Source of the DNA: Adineta vaga
Lineage: Eukaryota; Rotifera
Assembly (NCBI GenBank): GCA_021613535.1
Contig: CP075494.1
Span: 8,246,001-8,310,000 of the forward strand
Direction of reading: 5' to 3'
Length of the DNA stretch: 64,000 nt
The notes beneath the pieces were generated by a model. It made no database searches. It worked only from the letters and a program-made list of their open reading frames with translations, and was not told where the DNA came from. Position numbers and translations under genes: made by a program. Within the stretch, counting starts at the first letter, position 1; each line of letters opens with the position of its first letter. Positions 36,401 through 50,832 of this stretch are shown here, piece by piece.

Positions 36401-39400
36401 AGGTGATGAGGATGGTACTTATGATGGACTCAAAACAGCACTTCGTTACATGCTTGAAAGTGGTCGTCGTGGTTATGTTGGTTTTGGTTCTGATATAGGT
36501 GGCTATCGAGCTGATCCAAATGCTGGTCCATTAGGTCGTACAAAAGAATTATTTCTTCGTTGGACAGCTGTCGGTGCTTTAAGTTCATTTATGGAAAATG
36601 GTGGTAATGGTGAACATTTACCATGGAAATTTGATAATGAAACTACTGATATTTATCGATCATGGGTGGATTTACACTATAAACTAGTTCCTTATCTTTA
36701 TAGTGAAGGTACAAAAGTTGCACTCGGACGAAATGGTACATTAATGCGACCATGTGATGATATCGAAGCTCTATTTAGTCATACTTATTTTCTTGGTCCG
36801 AATATTTTTGTTGCACCAGTTTTAAAAGATCCAGCAGCTGGTCAAACACAACGCATATGGTTACCAAAGAGTTCTACTAATCAATGGATTAATTATTTCA
36901 ATACATCAATAACACATAAGGCTCATACATTCATTCATGAAGATACAAGTCGTCTTGATCGTATTCCAATTTATATTGAACAAAATTCTTTAATACCAAT
37001 GTATTATATTGACAAAAATTATTCTCTTAATGCTTTCAAATTTGTTCTCTGGGGTAAAGCTATTTCCAATGAACAACAAACAACATTATTTACACGCGAT
37101 GGTCAACAATGGTTATTAAAATTCAATCGTTTAGAACGACTATTCACCGCACATCTCATTCAACAATATGACTCAAATGAAAAACAAGAATGGATTTGGA
37201 AATTTTGTCAATATGTTAATGGAAAAGAACTTTGTTCACCTAAATGGATGTTACTTTTTGATAAAGTCTCTGTTCGACTTGATGTTTTAGTTTAAAAATA
37301 AATAGATGAAAAAAATCAGTACCTGAATGGTATACGTAATTCTTCATTCCAACTTGGATTAGGACCATCGACTGTACTTGTTCGATAGGTTTTCTTTTGA
37401 AATTGTATTTCAACATAAGGACGAACCAATGTCTAGAAAACAGATTGAAAAGCGATCGTATGAATAAACTTAAATAACGATTAATTTAATCAATGCTTAC
37501 GGTTCGTGCTGAACTTAGTTTTGTTCGATTTGATACTTTAGCTCTTTCACTAAAAGTGCAAAATTCAGATCAAAATCTAGATCATATAGTTATTTTTAAG
37601 TTACCTTTCTAGAGCATCCCGTCGAATTGGTAAATCAATCGCACCAATTAAATTTACCAATATAAACACATCTCGATTCGCTGCAACAGCTAAATTAGTT
37701 ACTTTCTTTTGTTCTGTACGACGTTTAACAGGATACAATGGACGTGATGGTTCAATATATAGATTAGATAAGACGCCACGAAGAGCCCTAGATGTAGAGA
37801 TACAGAGTACGATTGATTGATTGATTTATTCGTTCAACTTACTGAATATTTGGAACAACTTCTTCCACAACCATTTGTTGATATGACTTTCGACTCGATG
37901 TTAATGCAAAACGAGCTAAGACTTGTTCACGCATCTATCATTTTTTTTAATGTTCAGAAAATATTTAGTTTTTGAGTCATATTTAAAGAATAAGAATTAC
38001 TTTTCGTAATTGTCTTTCACCTTGTCGTCGTACAGCATCAATACGCGTCTGACGTTTTTCTTGGAGTTGTTGTTCGACACTATCGGCTTCTGCTGTTTCT
38101 TGACGACGAGCCATAAAACTCTGTTTAATTCAAGGGAAAAAAAAGTTACATAAATGAATGATTCGATAGAAATCATCAATTTAACTATCAACACTTTTCT
38201 TTCGATTATTAGCGAATACATAATAATCTTCTATTTACCTTAAAAACACCATGTTCTTTACGAACAAGATAATCGTATGGTGGTACACGTTTATAATCTC
38301 GAAAATCTGGTATGTTTTCTTTTCTAGCTTGTAATAGTTTAAATCTTAGTGAATTGTCCATTTCCATTTGTTTTCTTTTTTGTTCAGTTTCATTATTTTC
38401 ATCAATCCATAAACGAAAATGTTGCAAAGCATTGATTTCAAATCTTACATCGCCATGTGTACCCATATAATCCTAAATAGTACAGTATTGTCATAGATTC
38501 TTTTCTTATTTTCTAATCATATACCTTCATTAGATTAATTAAAAAAGCATTTTCAGGATCGTATGGATCAAGATTTGATTGTTTTATCCAATCAATTAAA
38601 TTCTTCATATTGCTTAAATTCACTGCTTGCATATTTATATCCTGTCGAAGGCCACCTGCCATTTGTCGACTAGCAAAAACAAACAAACAAATAATCAATC
38701 AATTACCTTCAACATCACGAAATCTTTTCGATATACTTTTGAAATGCTTTCGATGTGGGTAGATCTGGTGGCACAAGTACTACACCATCTTGTACTCCCC
38801 ATGCAACACCAGCATTGACAATACCTTCAATATTTAGATAGATTCGTTCTCTATCATCGACTTCTATAGGCGTAGGAATTCCAGCGCCGATGGCTGATGT
38901 TTGATTGGGATTGAATTGTCGTAAAACATCTGAACTGAATTCAAATGCTTGTAATTTATAATTTTCCGTAGTTACAGTTGCTTCGGGAACAGGTAAATAA
39001 AGCTCTGCTAAAGGTGAACGTAATCGTGTCGACGATTCATATAATTGAATTTTAATCGTTTCGGGTGTACGAACAACATAGCATGGAAAAACTTGAGAAA
39101 TACGTGTTTCAAAATCACTTGTTAATGGTCTAGCAAAAGCAGAGAAGAACTAAGATTCAAACATCGTATAATAAAAATATCTATATACATAGATGGTGTA
39201 TCAGCTGCTATTTTTTCGTTGATAACAATACGAACGATAATATTTGAAGCAGTTTGAGCATGATGTCGACGTGCACGTTCACGGCTGAAAAGGTAAATAT
39301 GAACATTAGTAATTTTAACAAAATCAATTGTACGTACGCAGTACATTCTGAATCCGTAGATATTTGTTCAGTATAGACAAGTTCAAGAACAATTTCAGGT

Positions 39401-42400
39401 TCATCTGAAATAAAGGATACGATGAAAATCAACTACTGCACACACATAATTCATATGAAATATCTACCGGCAGGTCGAATTGCATTTTGATATTTAGTTA
39501 ATATTGTTGTTCGAATTTCATCTGGTTTACGTGGCTCAGGTTTTTCTGGTACAATTATATCCTCTTCATTAAGAATTGCTATATCATCCTTTTAAAATAC
39601 AAGTCGAATATTATTCAATAAGCTCAAAATCTTTCTTTAATCTACTTGATTATAATCGTCATCACCAGCTCCATCTGCCATCATATCTTTATTTCGTTTT
39701 TTATCTACACGTTTTCGTGCTTCTTTCTATAATATAGAAATAAACCAAATGTTTAGCAGATAAAATACTTTCATCAACCAACTTTTCGTATCGTTTGTAA
39801 TTTTCTTTTTTTCACTATTTGAGCATGAATCTCCTTTTCTCGTCGAAATTCTTCTTCTGCTAATGCAATTTCATCTTCAATTTCTTCTTCAATCTGTTGT
39901 TGCATCTGTTCATGATGTTTAGTTTTTTTTCCTGATTTCCTATATATTCAAAATAGAAAAGAAATTAAATCAATGAGATGATACGAACTGTTTTATCAAA
40001 AGTCGAACAGATGTTGTTGTGTAACCATTAATACGACGAACATCTTTTATTTTCTTCCAAGTATCTAATAAACGTTGAAGTAATTGTCGATCAAGTTTCA
40101 TTTCATTACAACGTTGATTGCGTGTTTGACTAAGATGAAAGAGAAAGTTTGACATGGAGAATTTTATTCGTAGAAAACTCAGTCCTACCGAAGTTCATTC
40201 TGATAATTAATCAATCGATTACGTAATTCTTCGGGTAATGATGAACTGGAATACTTAAAAAAGTGAGAAAAATTTATTGTATTCATTATGAAATGAAAGA
40301 AAGAAATTTACTCGATTTTGTTCATATAATGTTCGACAATTATTTTCAGCACTTTTCAATGCTTTAATCTAAACCAAGAAGACAATAGTGTATGTATTCA
40401 GTAAAAGAAAATATCGCAAACTTTATCAGAGAGTTGTTGAACAACACGTTGTTGCATTCGTACAGTATAATGTTCATACATTTGTTTCATTTTCATAGCA
40501 AAAACATGTTCAATACTCATTAAATGATGATGAATAAATGAAACAGTACCTAGATCAATATCTAAACGATACCGATCCGAACCAATGGGATCATTCGATA
40601 CACCGCTTTTATTATCTACTACATAAGCCTAAAATTCATAAACAAAAGATTCAATGAGGTTGTTTATTACTATATATATATTAATTAATGTAGCTCCGAC
40701 ATTTTGCGATCATAGGATTAGAAAAGATTACAGATGTATGAAAGCATACCTTGCAAAATTCTCTGCCCAATATAGGATCGAAAAGATCATCAATAAGTGG
40801 TCGTGTTGGTACAAATTTCGTTGGATCCGGTAGTGAAACAATTGCTCCATCAGGTCCAAACCAACGATCAGGTGACTAAAATTAAGACAATCATTTTTTG
40901 CAAATTTCTGATATTCATTGTATTTACCTTATTATCTACAGCACATTCTTGTAGAATACGTTTTTCTGCTCGTTGAACTAAATTCACTGGCACAATAGGT
41001 CGTTTACCAACAAATATGCCTTCATCTTCAAGTGAACGCGGTTCAACTACGCCACCACCCAATTTCTCTTGAAGAGTTACTTAAACGATAAAAAAAAATT
41101 TATTTCTCTCTTCTAATTACTAGATGATCATTACGATAACTTACATGGTTGTCCAACAACATACTTGAATTTTTGAATTTCTAGATCACGTTGTTCATCT
41201 TCATCTAGTAAAATATCTGCTCGTTGATACTGCGTTGGTTGACTTTCTCCAAATATGGGTAGCAGTGGTTTTTTCTCTAGATTTAAAAGAAATTATTATT
41301 TCCTACAGAATTTATATCTGATATGCAAACCTTCCGGTAAATTTTTATCTCGAACTAAAGTTGAATCATCAGCTGTTTCACTTTCATCAGCCGTCTAAAA
41401 GATAGGAAGAATTCATGTAATTGATTGAATCATTTCTTGACAAGTTTTACTTGTGGTTTCGCGCCTGTAACACCGTCAGCAGTTGTGATTCGAGCAATGG
41501 TTGATCCATCTGTCGGTTGTTGTTGTTGTTGTTCTTTTTCTTCTGATTTCTCAGTTGGCCAGACTTTAAGAAAGAAATCATCTTGTTCAGATGGTAATGG
41601 AGCATTTTCCAAATGTTTAAGTGTTTCTTTCCAACGATTTGTTCGATCCTGAATAAAAAAAATAAAAACATTTAATTCTTTTCTTTCTTTATTCAATTAA
41701 AAAACCTTTTGTTTTTCATCGATTTCTTGTCGAACATGATCATCTCGTATTGTATCATAATCAAAACGTGTTGAACGATCTCCAGCATCAGGAGAAGCAA
41801 TTTGTGAAGCATCAATATTTGGGTCTTGTTGACGAAGCATCTTTCGAAGTTTTAATTCACTACTAGTTCCAAAACGACGAGATGATCCCATTGTTGATTG
41901 TAGATCAACAGTTGCTGAAAGAAAATATAAGTGGCAATAATAGATTGATTTATAAAGAGATTTCTAGTGATTGTAGATAAGTAATACAAAGAAAGATAGA
42001 AAAGAGTTTCTGATCAAACTAACCATCATCAGTTGTTGGTTTCGTTCTAGCTTTTTTAGCCATTTCTAAAATTTGTTCTATCGATTTGCCACGTGTTGTA
42101 CCAGTTGGTGGTGGTAATGAATCAACATGTGACACTTCTTCATCATCTGTATCTCCAACACGTCGTGAGAGAATTTCTTGTTGTTCACGAATTTGATCAT
42201 TTAAATTATCTTGATCATTGTCGACATCGTCAGATGTTCGACTTTTTTTCTTTGATTTTTTACTTTGTTGTTGAACTTCATTGAAAATTCGACGATGTTG
42301 TTTACCGACATGAGAAACTAATCGTTCAGCATTTTGAACATTCTGTTCTTCTTCATCATCGTCATGTTCGATTGGAGGTGGAAGTGGTCGTTCATCTCCA

Positions 42401-42649
42401 TCGTACGCTTGATTATCATATTGTGGAGTTTGTGGAGATCGCTGAGCTCGTCGTTGACGACGTCGATCAGCTATAGCTGATCTTGATGAATCTCGAGGAC
42501 TTGCTTCAGAACTTGAATCCTTCACTAAACTTTCTTGAGATGTGTGTGCATGAGCACGACGTCCGCGCATTCGTTGTAGAACTGACCTACGAAAAAACAA
42601 CAAATTTAATGACAACGAAAAAAAAAGTTAAAGAAACGTACGGATCCAT
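33422..42649 (-). CDS. CC2D2A: CC2D2A, coiled-coil and C2 domain ciliary transition-zone protein
   Basis: This is a component of the MKS module at the ciliary transition zone, needed for the ciliary gate. I read 35 coding exons from 42649 down to 33422. The first exon is only 8 bp (42649-42642), the second runs 42586-42024, and the last is 33616-33422. The exon sum is 5268 bases, exactly 1756 codons (1755 aa; human about 1620). N-terminal third: charged, Gln/Glu/Lys-rich and disordered, then coiled coil ([21 protein letters not shown]). Middle: the conserved APL-rich and PLTSDF region, then a C2 domain with [20 protein letters not shown] and [13 protein letters not shown]-terminal: transglutaminase-like region with [27 protein letters not shown] and [15 protein letters not shown]. 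The 1797-bp intron 35526-37322 holds a GH31 gene on the other strand. Confidence 0.95.
35624..37295 (+). CDS. Secreted glycoside hydrolase family 31, nested in a CC2D2A intron
   Basis: Two exons, 35624-36121 and 36207-37295, give 528 aa. A signal peptide ([18 protein letters not shown]) predicts secretion or lysosomal routing. The TIM barrel follows almost directly, so the usual long N-terminal beta-sandwich of GH31 enzymes is missing or very short. Barrel motifs: [10 protein letters not shown], then [11 protein letters not shown] with the probable nucleophile Asp at about 168, [25 protein letters not shown] with the probable acid/base Asp at 233 or 235, and [15 protein letters not shown]-terminal beta domain with [10 protein letters not shown] follows. 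GH31 includes alpha-glucosidases, xylosidases and related enzymes; substrate is unknown. Both ends lie inside one CC2D2A intron, antisense to it. The W-x-D-G-T-D-type motif is commoner in microbial-type GH31, so transfer is possible but untested. Confidence 0.9.
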
Positions 42650-43028
42650 TTTCAGTTTAATTTGATATCAAGATTATGAGATCGGATCAACTATCTAGCC
42701 ATTATGATGACATAGGACAATAGCTCCTTGGCATCATCCTCCATATGGACATTAAATGATTAAATTTTGATATTGTTTCTATTTAATTTATAGAAATTAT
42801 CAAGATCAAGATCTAGAAGTTATTAAGAAAAAAAGTATCTATAGATGTCGTCTTTTCTTACGATTGGTTGATCAACTGAACTAATAGTTCGTATTTATTT
42901 TTTGCAACTGGCTCACACACACACACATTTTAATCTTCCGCTTCTATTCTATTCTTCTTTCTATTCCTTTCGTATTACGCATATCATACTCATTTATTGA
43001 CTTTTACACACGACCATCTTGATTGATC
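42650..43028. promoter_or_regulatory. Divergent promoter between CC2D2A and NUBP1
   Basis: 379 bp separates the two start codons, so both promoters must lie here or overlap. It holds a short (CA)n tract at about 42914-42927 and a pyrimidine-rich stretch after it. No specific factor site such as an X-box was recognised. Confidence 0.5.
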
Positions 43029-44108
43029 ATGAGTACAACAGATAATCAAAGTATACTTTTTAATATATTTAAATTTTCACACATAAACTCTTACTCATTT
43101 ATTTAGTTAATAATGATGTTCCATCGGATGCACCTCATGCTTGTCCTGGTACGTCAAGTACTGTTGCTGGACGCGTCTCAGCTTGTGCTGGTTGTCCAAA
43201 TCAATCGATATGTTCATCAGGTGAAACACGTCGAGTGGATCCAGCAATTGTAGAGATTGGTCAACGTTTATCATCGGTTAAACATATTATACTTGTTTTG
43301 AGTGGAAAAGGTGGAGTAGGAAAAACAACTGTATCCGTTATGTTAGCACGAGCATTAGCAAGAAATTCTCAATTACGTGTAGCTTTACTTGATATCGATA
43401 TCTGTGGACCAAGTGTTCCAAGAGCACTCGGTGTTGAAAATGAACAAGTGAGTTAATTAAAATAAATAAATAGATGTTATCAATTTCTTTGTTTAGGTAC
43501 ATCCCAGTGGTTCTGGTTGGTCACCTGTTTATGTTAGTGAAAATTTATCTGCTATGTCTGTTGGTTTTCTATTAACTTCTCTTGAACAAGCAGTTATATG
43601 GAAAGGTCCACGTAAAGATAATATGATAAAACAATTTCTATTAGATGTCGATTGGGGTGAAGGTGAATTGGATTATTTAATTGTGGATACTCCTCCAGGT
43701 ACATCTGATGAACATTTATCCGTAGTGAATTATTTGAAAAATGTTTCATCATTATCTGGCTGTATTCTGGTGACAACGCCTCAAGAAATATCTTTACAAG
43801 ATGTTCGAAAAGAAATATCATTTGTTAAACAAACAAATTTGAATGTTCTTGGTATTATTGAAAATATGTCAATGTTTCAATGTGGAAAATGTCATAAAGA
43901 GAGTTATATTTTTCCAAAAACGAATGGTTTAAGAGAATTATGTGAAACCAATCATTATGAATTACTTTCTAGCATTCCAATTGATCCATCGATTGCAAAA
44001 TGTTGTGATGATGGAGAGGATCTTTTTGAACTTTATCCTGATTCATCTACTGCTAAAGTTTATTTAAATTTAGCAGAAAAAATTCAAGAAAAATGTCAAT
44101 CAAAATAG
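43029..44108 (+). CDS. NUBP1: Cytosolic Fe-S cluster assembly factor NUBP1
   Basis: This P-loop ATPase scaffold of the cytosolic iron-sulfur assembly machinery works with NUBP2. Exons: 43029-43050, 43107-43447, 43497-44108; sum 975 bases, 324 aa. The N-terminal cluster-binding cysteines that distinguish NUBP1 from NUBP2 are present at about 20, 34, 37 and 43 (HACPG ... [12 protein letters not shown]). The deviant Walker A is [11 protein letters not shown] (about 72-82), followed by [27 protein letters not shown] and [14 protein letters not shown]. The C-terminal CxxC (FQCGKCHKE) bridges the dimer cluster. Its start is 379 bp from that of CC2D2A on the other strand, and the CDK8 start lies 97 bp downstream on the same strand. 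Confidence 0.96.
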
Positions 44109-44144
44109 AAGAAAAAACGAATTTTTCATTTGTTATTTTATTTT

Positions 44145-44164
44145 ATCAATGATTTATTTTTCAG
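44145..44164 (+). promoter_or_regulatory. Candidate trans-splice acceptor before CDK8
   Basis: A T-rich tract ending TTTTTCAG (AG at 44163-44164) lies 55 bp after the NUBP1 stop and 41 bp before the CDK8 ATG. It looks like a true acceptor without any upstream cis exon in view. An upstream in-leader ATG (44171) is followed by an early in-frame stop. Confidence 0.45.
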
Positions 44165-44205
44165 ATAACTATGAATAAGTCAAATAGAGAACATTAATTA
44201 ACAAA

Positions 44206-46291
<2,086 letters not shown>

Positions 46292-47704
46292 TCTGTTAGT
46301 TACTGCCAAGATAAATGTGTTAATATATAATTTATTTCTTAGTACATTGTCTGTTTAATATTGTTTCTTTTGCAATCCGTTATCGCTTGTTAATATTAAC
46401 AAAAATCTGGTTGTATCGTTTTTTTCTGTAAATCATAATAATAAAGAGATATTGTTGTAGAATTCGATGAAAAAATTCTATTTGTGTAGCTAAGATAAGC
46501 ACTCTCTAATAAGTTATACGTATTTGCTTTTATTTGTATTGCATTTTCTCTCGATGCGATATTCGATGACGATCAAAAAATAGAAGATAGTTCATTTTCT
46601 ATTCAATTCTTCGATTGTGTTATTGAAATAAGTTAGATCTGTACTCATTCTTTGTATTTAATATCACTTTTTTTGTTCCTTTCAAAATATTCGAAAGAAA
46701 GAACAAAACAAATGAAAGTTCAATGTGTTATACCGTTCGTTCTGTTGTTTTCTCAATAGCTTCGTTTCAAATTCATCATTGATGTTTATCGAGTATGAAA
46801 ATTTACAGAAAACTTCATTGATTGATTGATCATAAATAATATAACAAAATCAAGATATAATTTTATAAAATTAACAAGCATTAAAACGAAAACACACGTG
46901 TTGATCTACACATATGTTGGTCTAAAATTAAACTCAAGTAAACATAAAAGATGTGTAAGCAATAGCTATATCTAGATCGTGTAAAATGAAATGATGTCTG
47001 TGACGATCAATTTAAAAAATCTTCTAGACAAATACATAAACAGTAAATATCGAACAACAACATCAAAACATCTGTTTTTCTTGTTCGGATTTGATTGGAC
47101 AACAAAACACGATGATTTTTCGTCTATTATCATGCATTCATGTTTCGTGATGAAAAATCATAGCAAATGAATAATATGTGAATACGGGAAGTAATCAAAG
47201 AATCGAAAAACATCGATAGAGAGTATTTCTATAATGAGAAAGAAAACTATTTATGAAATGAGTAAATGTTATTATACACAACAATGTTTTTAATTATAAA
47301 TTAGATGGAAGTACATGATATGTACCTCATACATAATATAATTTTAAAAAAAACAATTAGAAAAAAATATCTGTAGAAATATCGAATTCAATTAATGAAG
47401 ATCTATTTCAACGTTTTACAATTGATCATTTTGTGTACTGAATTATCAGTAGAAGAAAAAGAAATCTCTATTTTATCTTTCATCTTTGAAAAAAGAACGA
47501 TGTTTATCAATCATCACTATTTTCAATGTCATAGATAGTTTGATTGGATCTTACATTTGAATAAAACATGTTTTTATGACTCTGAAAGTATAGCTCTTTG
47601 AATATTTATTTAAATGACTCAAAAGAAAAACAAGATAGAAAGCCATCCCATGTAATATACACTATTCATTGGGATCATATCCTCATTATTAAACCGAAGA
47701 ATGT
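46292..47704. other. Convergent intergenic region, no gene seen
   Basis: About 1.4 kb between the 3' ends of CDK8 (+) and the Pax gene (-). Very AT-rich, with an AATAAA-like signal near 46440. It probably contains long 3' UTRs. No coding signal was found. Confidence 0.6.
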
Positions 47705-49142
47705 TTACAAATAAACATTATGAACATCAAACATATTTGGTGTATAGAATGTTGATGATGAATTTGATGTCGACTGAGGAAAAACAGGTGCAGATACATT
47801 AGAAGATGGATACGGAAATGTTGCTGTTGATCGATAAATTTGTTCGTAATCTAAATATTGGTAAATTAAATAAAAATATAGAGATTCTTTTTATTGATTA
47901 TGAAATAAACATACCATTTGTATATCGAGTATAGAATGGTGATTGTTGATTGGTAAATAAATTCGTTGGATTAGTCGCATTTCCATTACTACTACATTCA
48001 TTGTTTGGTTGAAAAAGTGAATCGGTACCTGATGATGAAGGTGTTTCTAATGAAGGTAAACAAAATGGATTAAAATGAAGACGAGAAGATGATGATTGTG
48101 GTCCAGGAATAGTTGTATTACTACTTGTTGCTGTAGGTGCATTAGAAAAGATAAGAGGACTAGCACTAGCTGGTATTTGTTGTTGTTGATGAACGGAAGC
48201 AATTTTTCGCCAACGTGCACGACGATTTGAAAACCAAACCTTGAAATAAAATAAATTTTTAAATGAAATAAAAAGAAACTAATTACGCTTAGTTTTCAAT
48301 ACCTGAACACGAGCTTCAGTTAAGCCTGTTCGTCTTGATAATTCTTCTCTTGCTTGTACATCTGGATAATGTGTTCGTTGAAAAACTTGTTCTAATTGTT
48401 CAATTTGATCTTGACTAAAACTTGTTCGATAGCGACGATTCTTAGTAATTTTTTCAGCATTCGATTTGTCATCTGTTGATTCGTCATCGTTATTATCACG
48501 TAACATTCGTGTTAAAGTACTTAAACTCGGTAATGAAGTTGGTTTACAAACACCATCACGAACTAATCGTTCACGTATTTCCCAAACTAACATCGGACCA
48601 TTAGGATAAGAATTTTTATATTCATCAATTTTCTGTTCAATATTAACAGGAAGAATTCTCGGTTTGGAACCACCGATTGAACCGGGTTTTATCGAACCTG
48701 TTTCTGCATAACGTGAAAGAATTTTTGATACACATCCATGTGAAATACGTAACTTAAATAAGAAGAAATAGTCTAGAAGAGAAAGAAAAACCTAGACAAA
48801 TCGATTAATACCTGTCGACTTATAACACAAGGTCGAATCCCTTGCGCAGCCATATCGATAATTTTCATCCGAAGATGATTAGGTAATGGTCGACCATTAA
48901 TAAATACTCCGCCTAATTGATTAATACGACCTTGTCCTGAAATAAATCCTCAAAATTTTCTTATCTTTAATAGAAAAATTTCATTTTCATTTACCTTCAT
49001 AACTTAAACATTGTGGATGATAAATCATATTTGATGACGATGATGGTGTTGTATTCGCGACTGTTGAAGATTGTGCCCAAGATGTTGGTGAATTGATCAC
49101 TCGATCCATTGTTTCACTGATTGTATTCGTATTCGAAAGCAT
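47705..49142 (-). CDS. PAX3/7: Paired box plus homeobox transcription factor, Pax3/7 (paired/gooseberry) type
   Basis: Exons, high to low: 49142-48995, 48936-48812, 48752-48303, 48239-47915, 47850-47705; sum 1194 bases, 397 aa. The paired domain (about 50-177) starts [20 protein letters not shown] and includes HGIRPC-type [13 protein letters not shown] and [19 protein letters not shown]. The paired-type homeodomain (about 196-255) has [34 protein letters not shown] and the Pax-specific Ser at position 50. The motif [19 protein letters not shown] and the start [10 protein letters not shown] favour Pax3/7 over Pax4/6. Only about 18 acidic residues separate the two domains, so no octapeptide is present. 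The tail is Ser/Thr/Pro/Asn-rich and may be an activation domain. A nuclear developmental regulator of neural or muscle fate is expected from the family. Confidence 0.93.
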
Positions 49143-50832
49143 GACGTTGACAGCAATAGATAATTTGCTTATATTCGACACGTTTTCCGGCCTTTATTTA
49201 TTCGCTTAAATCGGCTTCGATGTCACTCACGTATGTATTATTAGATGCGGATTCACGATAGATAGTTATATATATATATATATACAAGGAAGACAAAATT
49301 GAAAAAAAAGAAAGAATGAAATGTTGTATTTGACAGTTAACAACTTGTATATAGATCGGTACTCTTCTTTTTTCTCTCTCTCTCTTTCTCTCTTTTTTCT
49401 CTAAAGTGCGAAATGTGAGTTTCACGCGTATTAAATCTAAAGAAAAAGACAATTTACCTAACCAAATGATAGAGAAGTATACATACTCATTTGCAATTTT
49501 CTCGCATGTCGCCGACATAGATGATCGAAAGATGCAATCTTCATATTCGTTTGTATATGTATGTTTCGCTTGTTTGATGGGTGTCATCATTTTGGTGTCA
49601 CCATCATTCAACCATCAACATCATTATCGATTGTATGAGGAGAAGAAGAAGAAGAAGAAGTAGCAAAGAAAAAGGAGAGACATTTTTTTAGACCAATCGT
49701 TGATCGAACGAAAATATTATTTTCTTCAATGAACCAATTAAATTCAATTCGTTTCTAGAGAGAAGAAAAATCACTTAGGAATAAGTTCGTTATTGACACG
49801 TAATTGTTTCGTAATGGAAGAGAAATTTCGCTTATTTCTATGTGAAATTTCCAAAGACTAGAAATGATGCAAGCGAACAAAAACAAGCATAGGAAAAATA
49901 GAAAATTATGTACAAGAATTCAATCGATATATAATAATGAACAGGCAGACATGAACTTATTTCAAGGTCTGATCTCCTAAAGAGAAAAGGTCATGTCCTT
50001 CTTTAATTTCGACCTTTGCGAGAATGTACGGTCATTGTCTCTGCTAATGAAATCTTGATTTGATTTTTCCACATAGACAAATATTGCTCAATATTCTGAA
50101 TGTTACGTGACTAACAAAAACAATTTATAAAATATATCGAAAGTCCTTTTTGAATATACACTTCTATCAATCATTTTTGTTCATATATGCTTCAATAAAT
50201 AGATTTGATCGATTACACAGGAATGAAATGATTTTCCCACAACGAATCGTTCATGCTTAGTATTATTGAGACGATAAGATAGATATATAGATAGTTGATT
50301 CGTACTACACGAAAATATTTAAATGTATCTTTTACATTAGAAATAATAAGAATCTATTCAACGGATTTGTATATATTAACAGAACATGATTGTCATATTC
50401 GTTGTATGGCGGGCTCTATAAGAAATTCTTAGCATTCGATAAATTCATGCTTGTTTAATTCTTCTAATCATTCATTCATTCATACAATTAACAATAAAAA
50501 GAATCACATGATGTTGTTGTCGAAACTCAATTCTTCTAATGATTAGTTAGAATTTTTGTATTTTAGAATGGCACCAAGAGAAGACTTTATCCATTCTGTT
50601 GTAAGAGAATCAAATATGCAAATGAATCATAGATAGATGAAAAAGAATGAGAAAAAAATCGCGAATGCTTGTCTGTTTCCCATCTCTAAAGACTAGTATA
50701 GCATGAATTCTTTTTTCCTCGTTTTTTTTGTTTACGATGCACAGAACGGCGCAAAGAGAGTAATTCCGATCTTCTATTTCTTTCTTTCTCTTCCATCTAG
50801 ATCGGGCGACATTTAATACGATTTTTTTCACT
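49143..50832. promoter_or_regulatory. Divergent upstream region of Pax3/7 and the lipase gene
   Basis: About 1.7 kb between two start codons, the likely place for Pax regulatory sequence. It contains an (AT)n run at about 49266-49284, a CTCTCTCTTT tract near 49375 and a GAAGAA repeat near 49645. An acceptor-like CATCTAG lies at about 50793-50799, 34 bp before the lipase ATG. No protein-coding gene is supported. Confidence 0.5.

Noticed and set aside
41425-41652. Plus-strand Cys/Ser-rich frame
   Set aside because: Antisense to a supported CC2D2A exon.
33422-42649. Two separate minus-strand genes on either side of the GH31 gene
   Set aside because: The C2-domain exon at 37323-37432 and the exon at 35330-35525 join in phase into one continuous CC2D2A sequence, and the total of 35 exons is an exact multiple of three.
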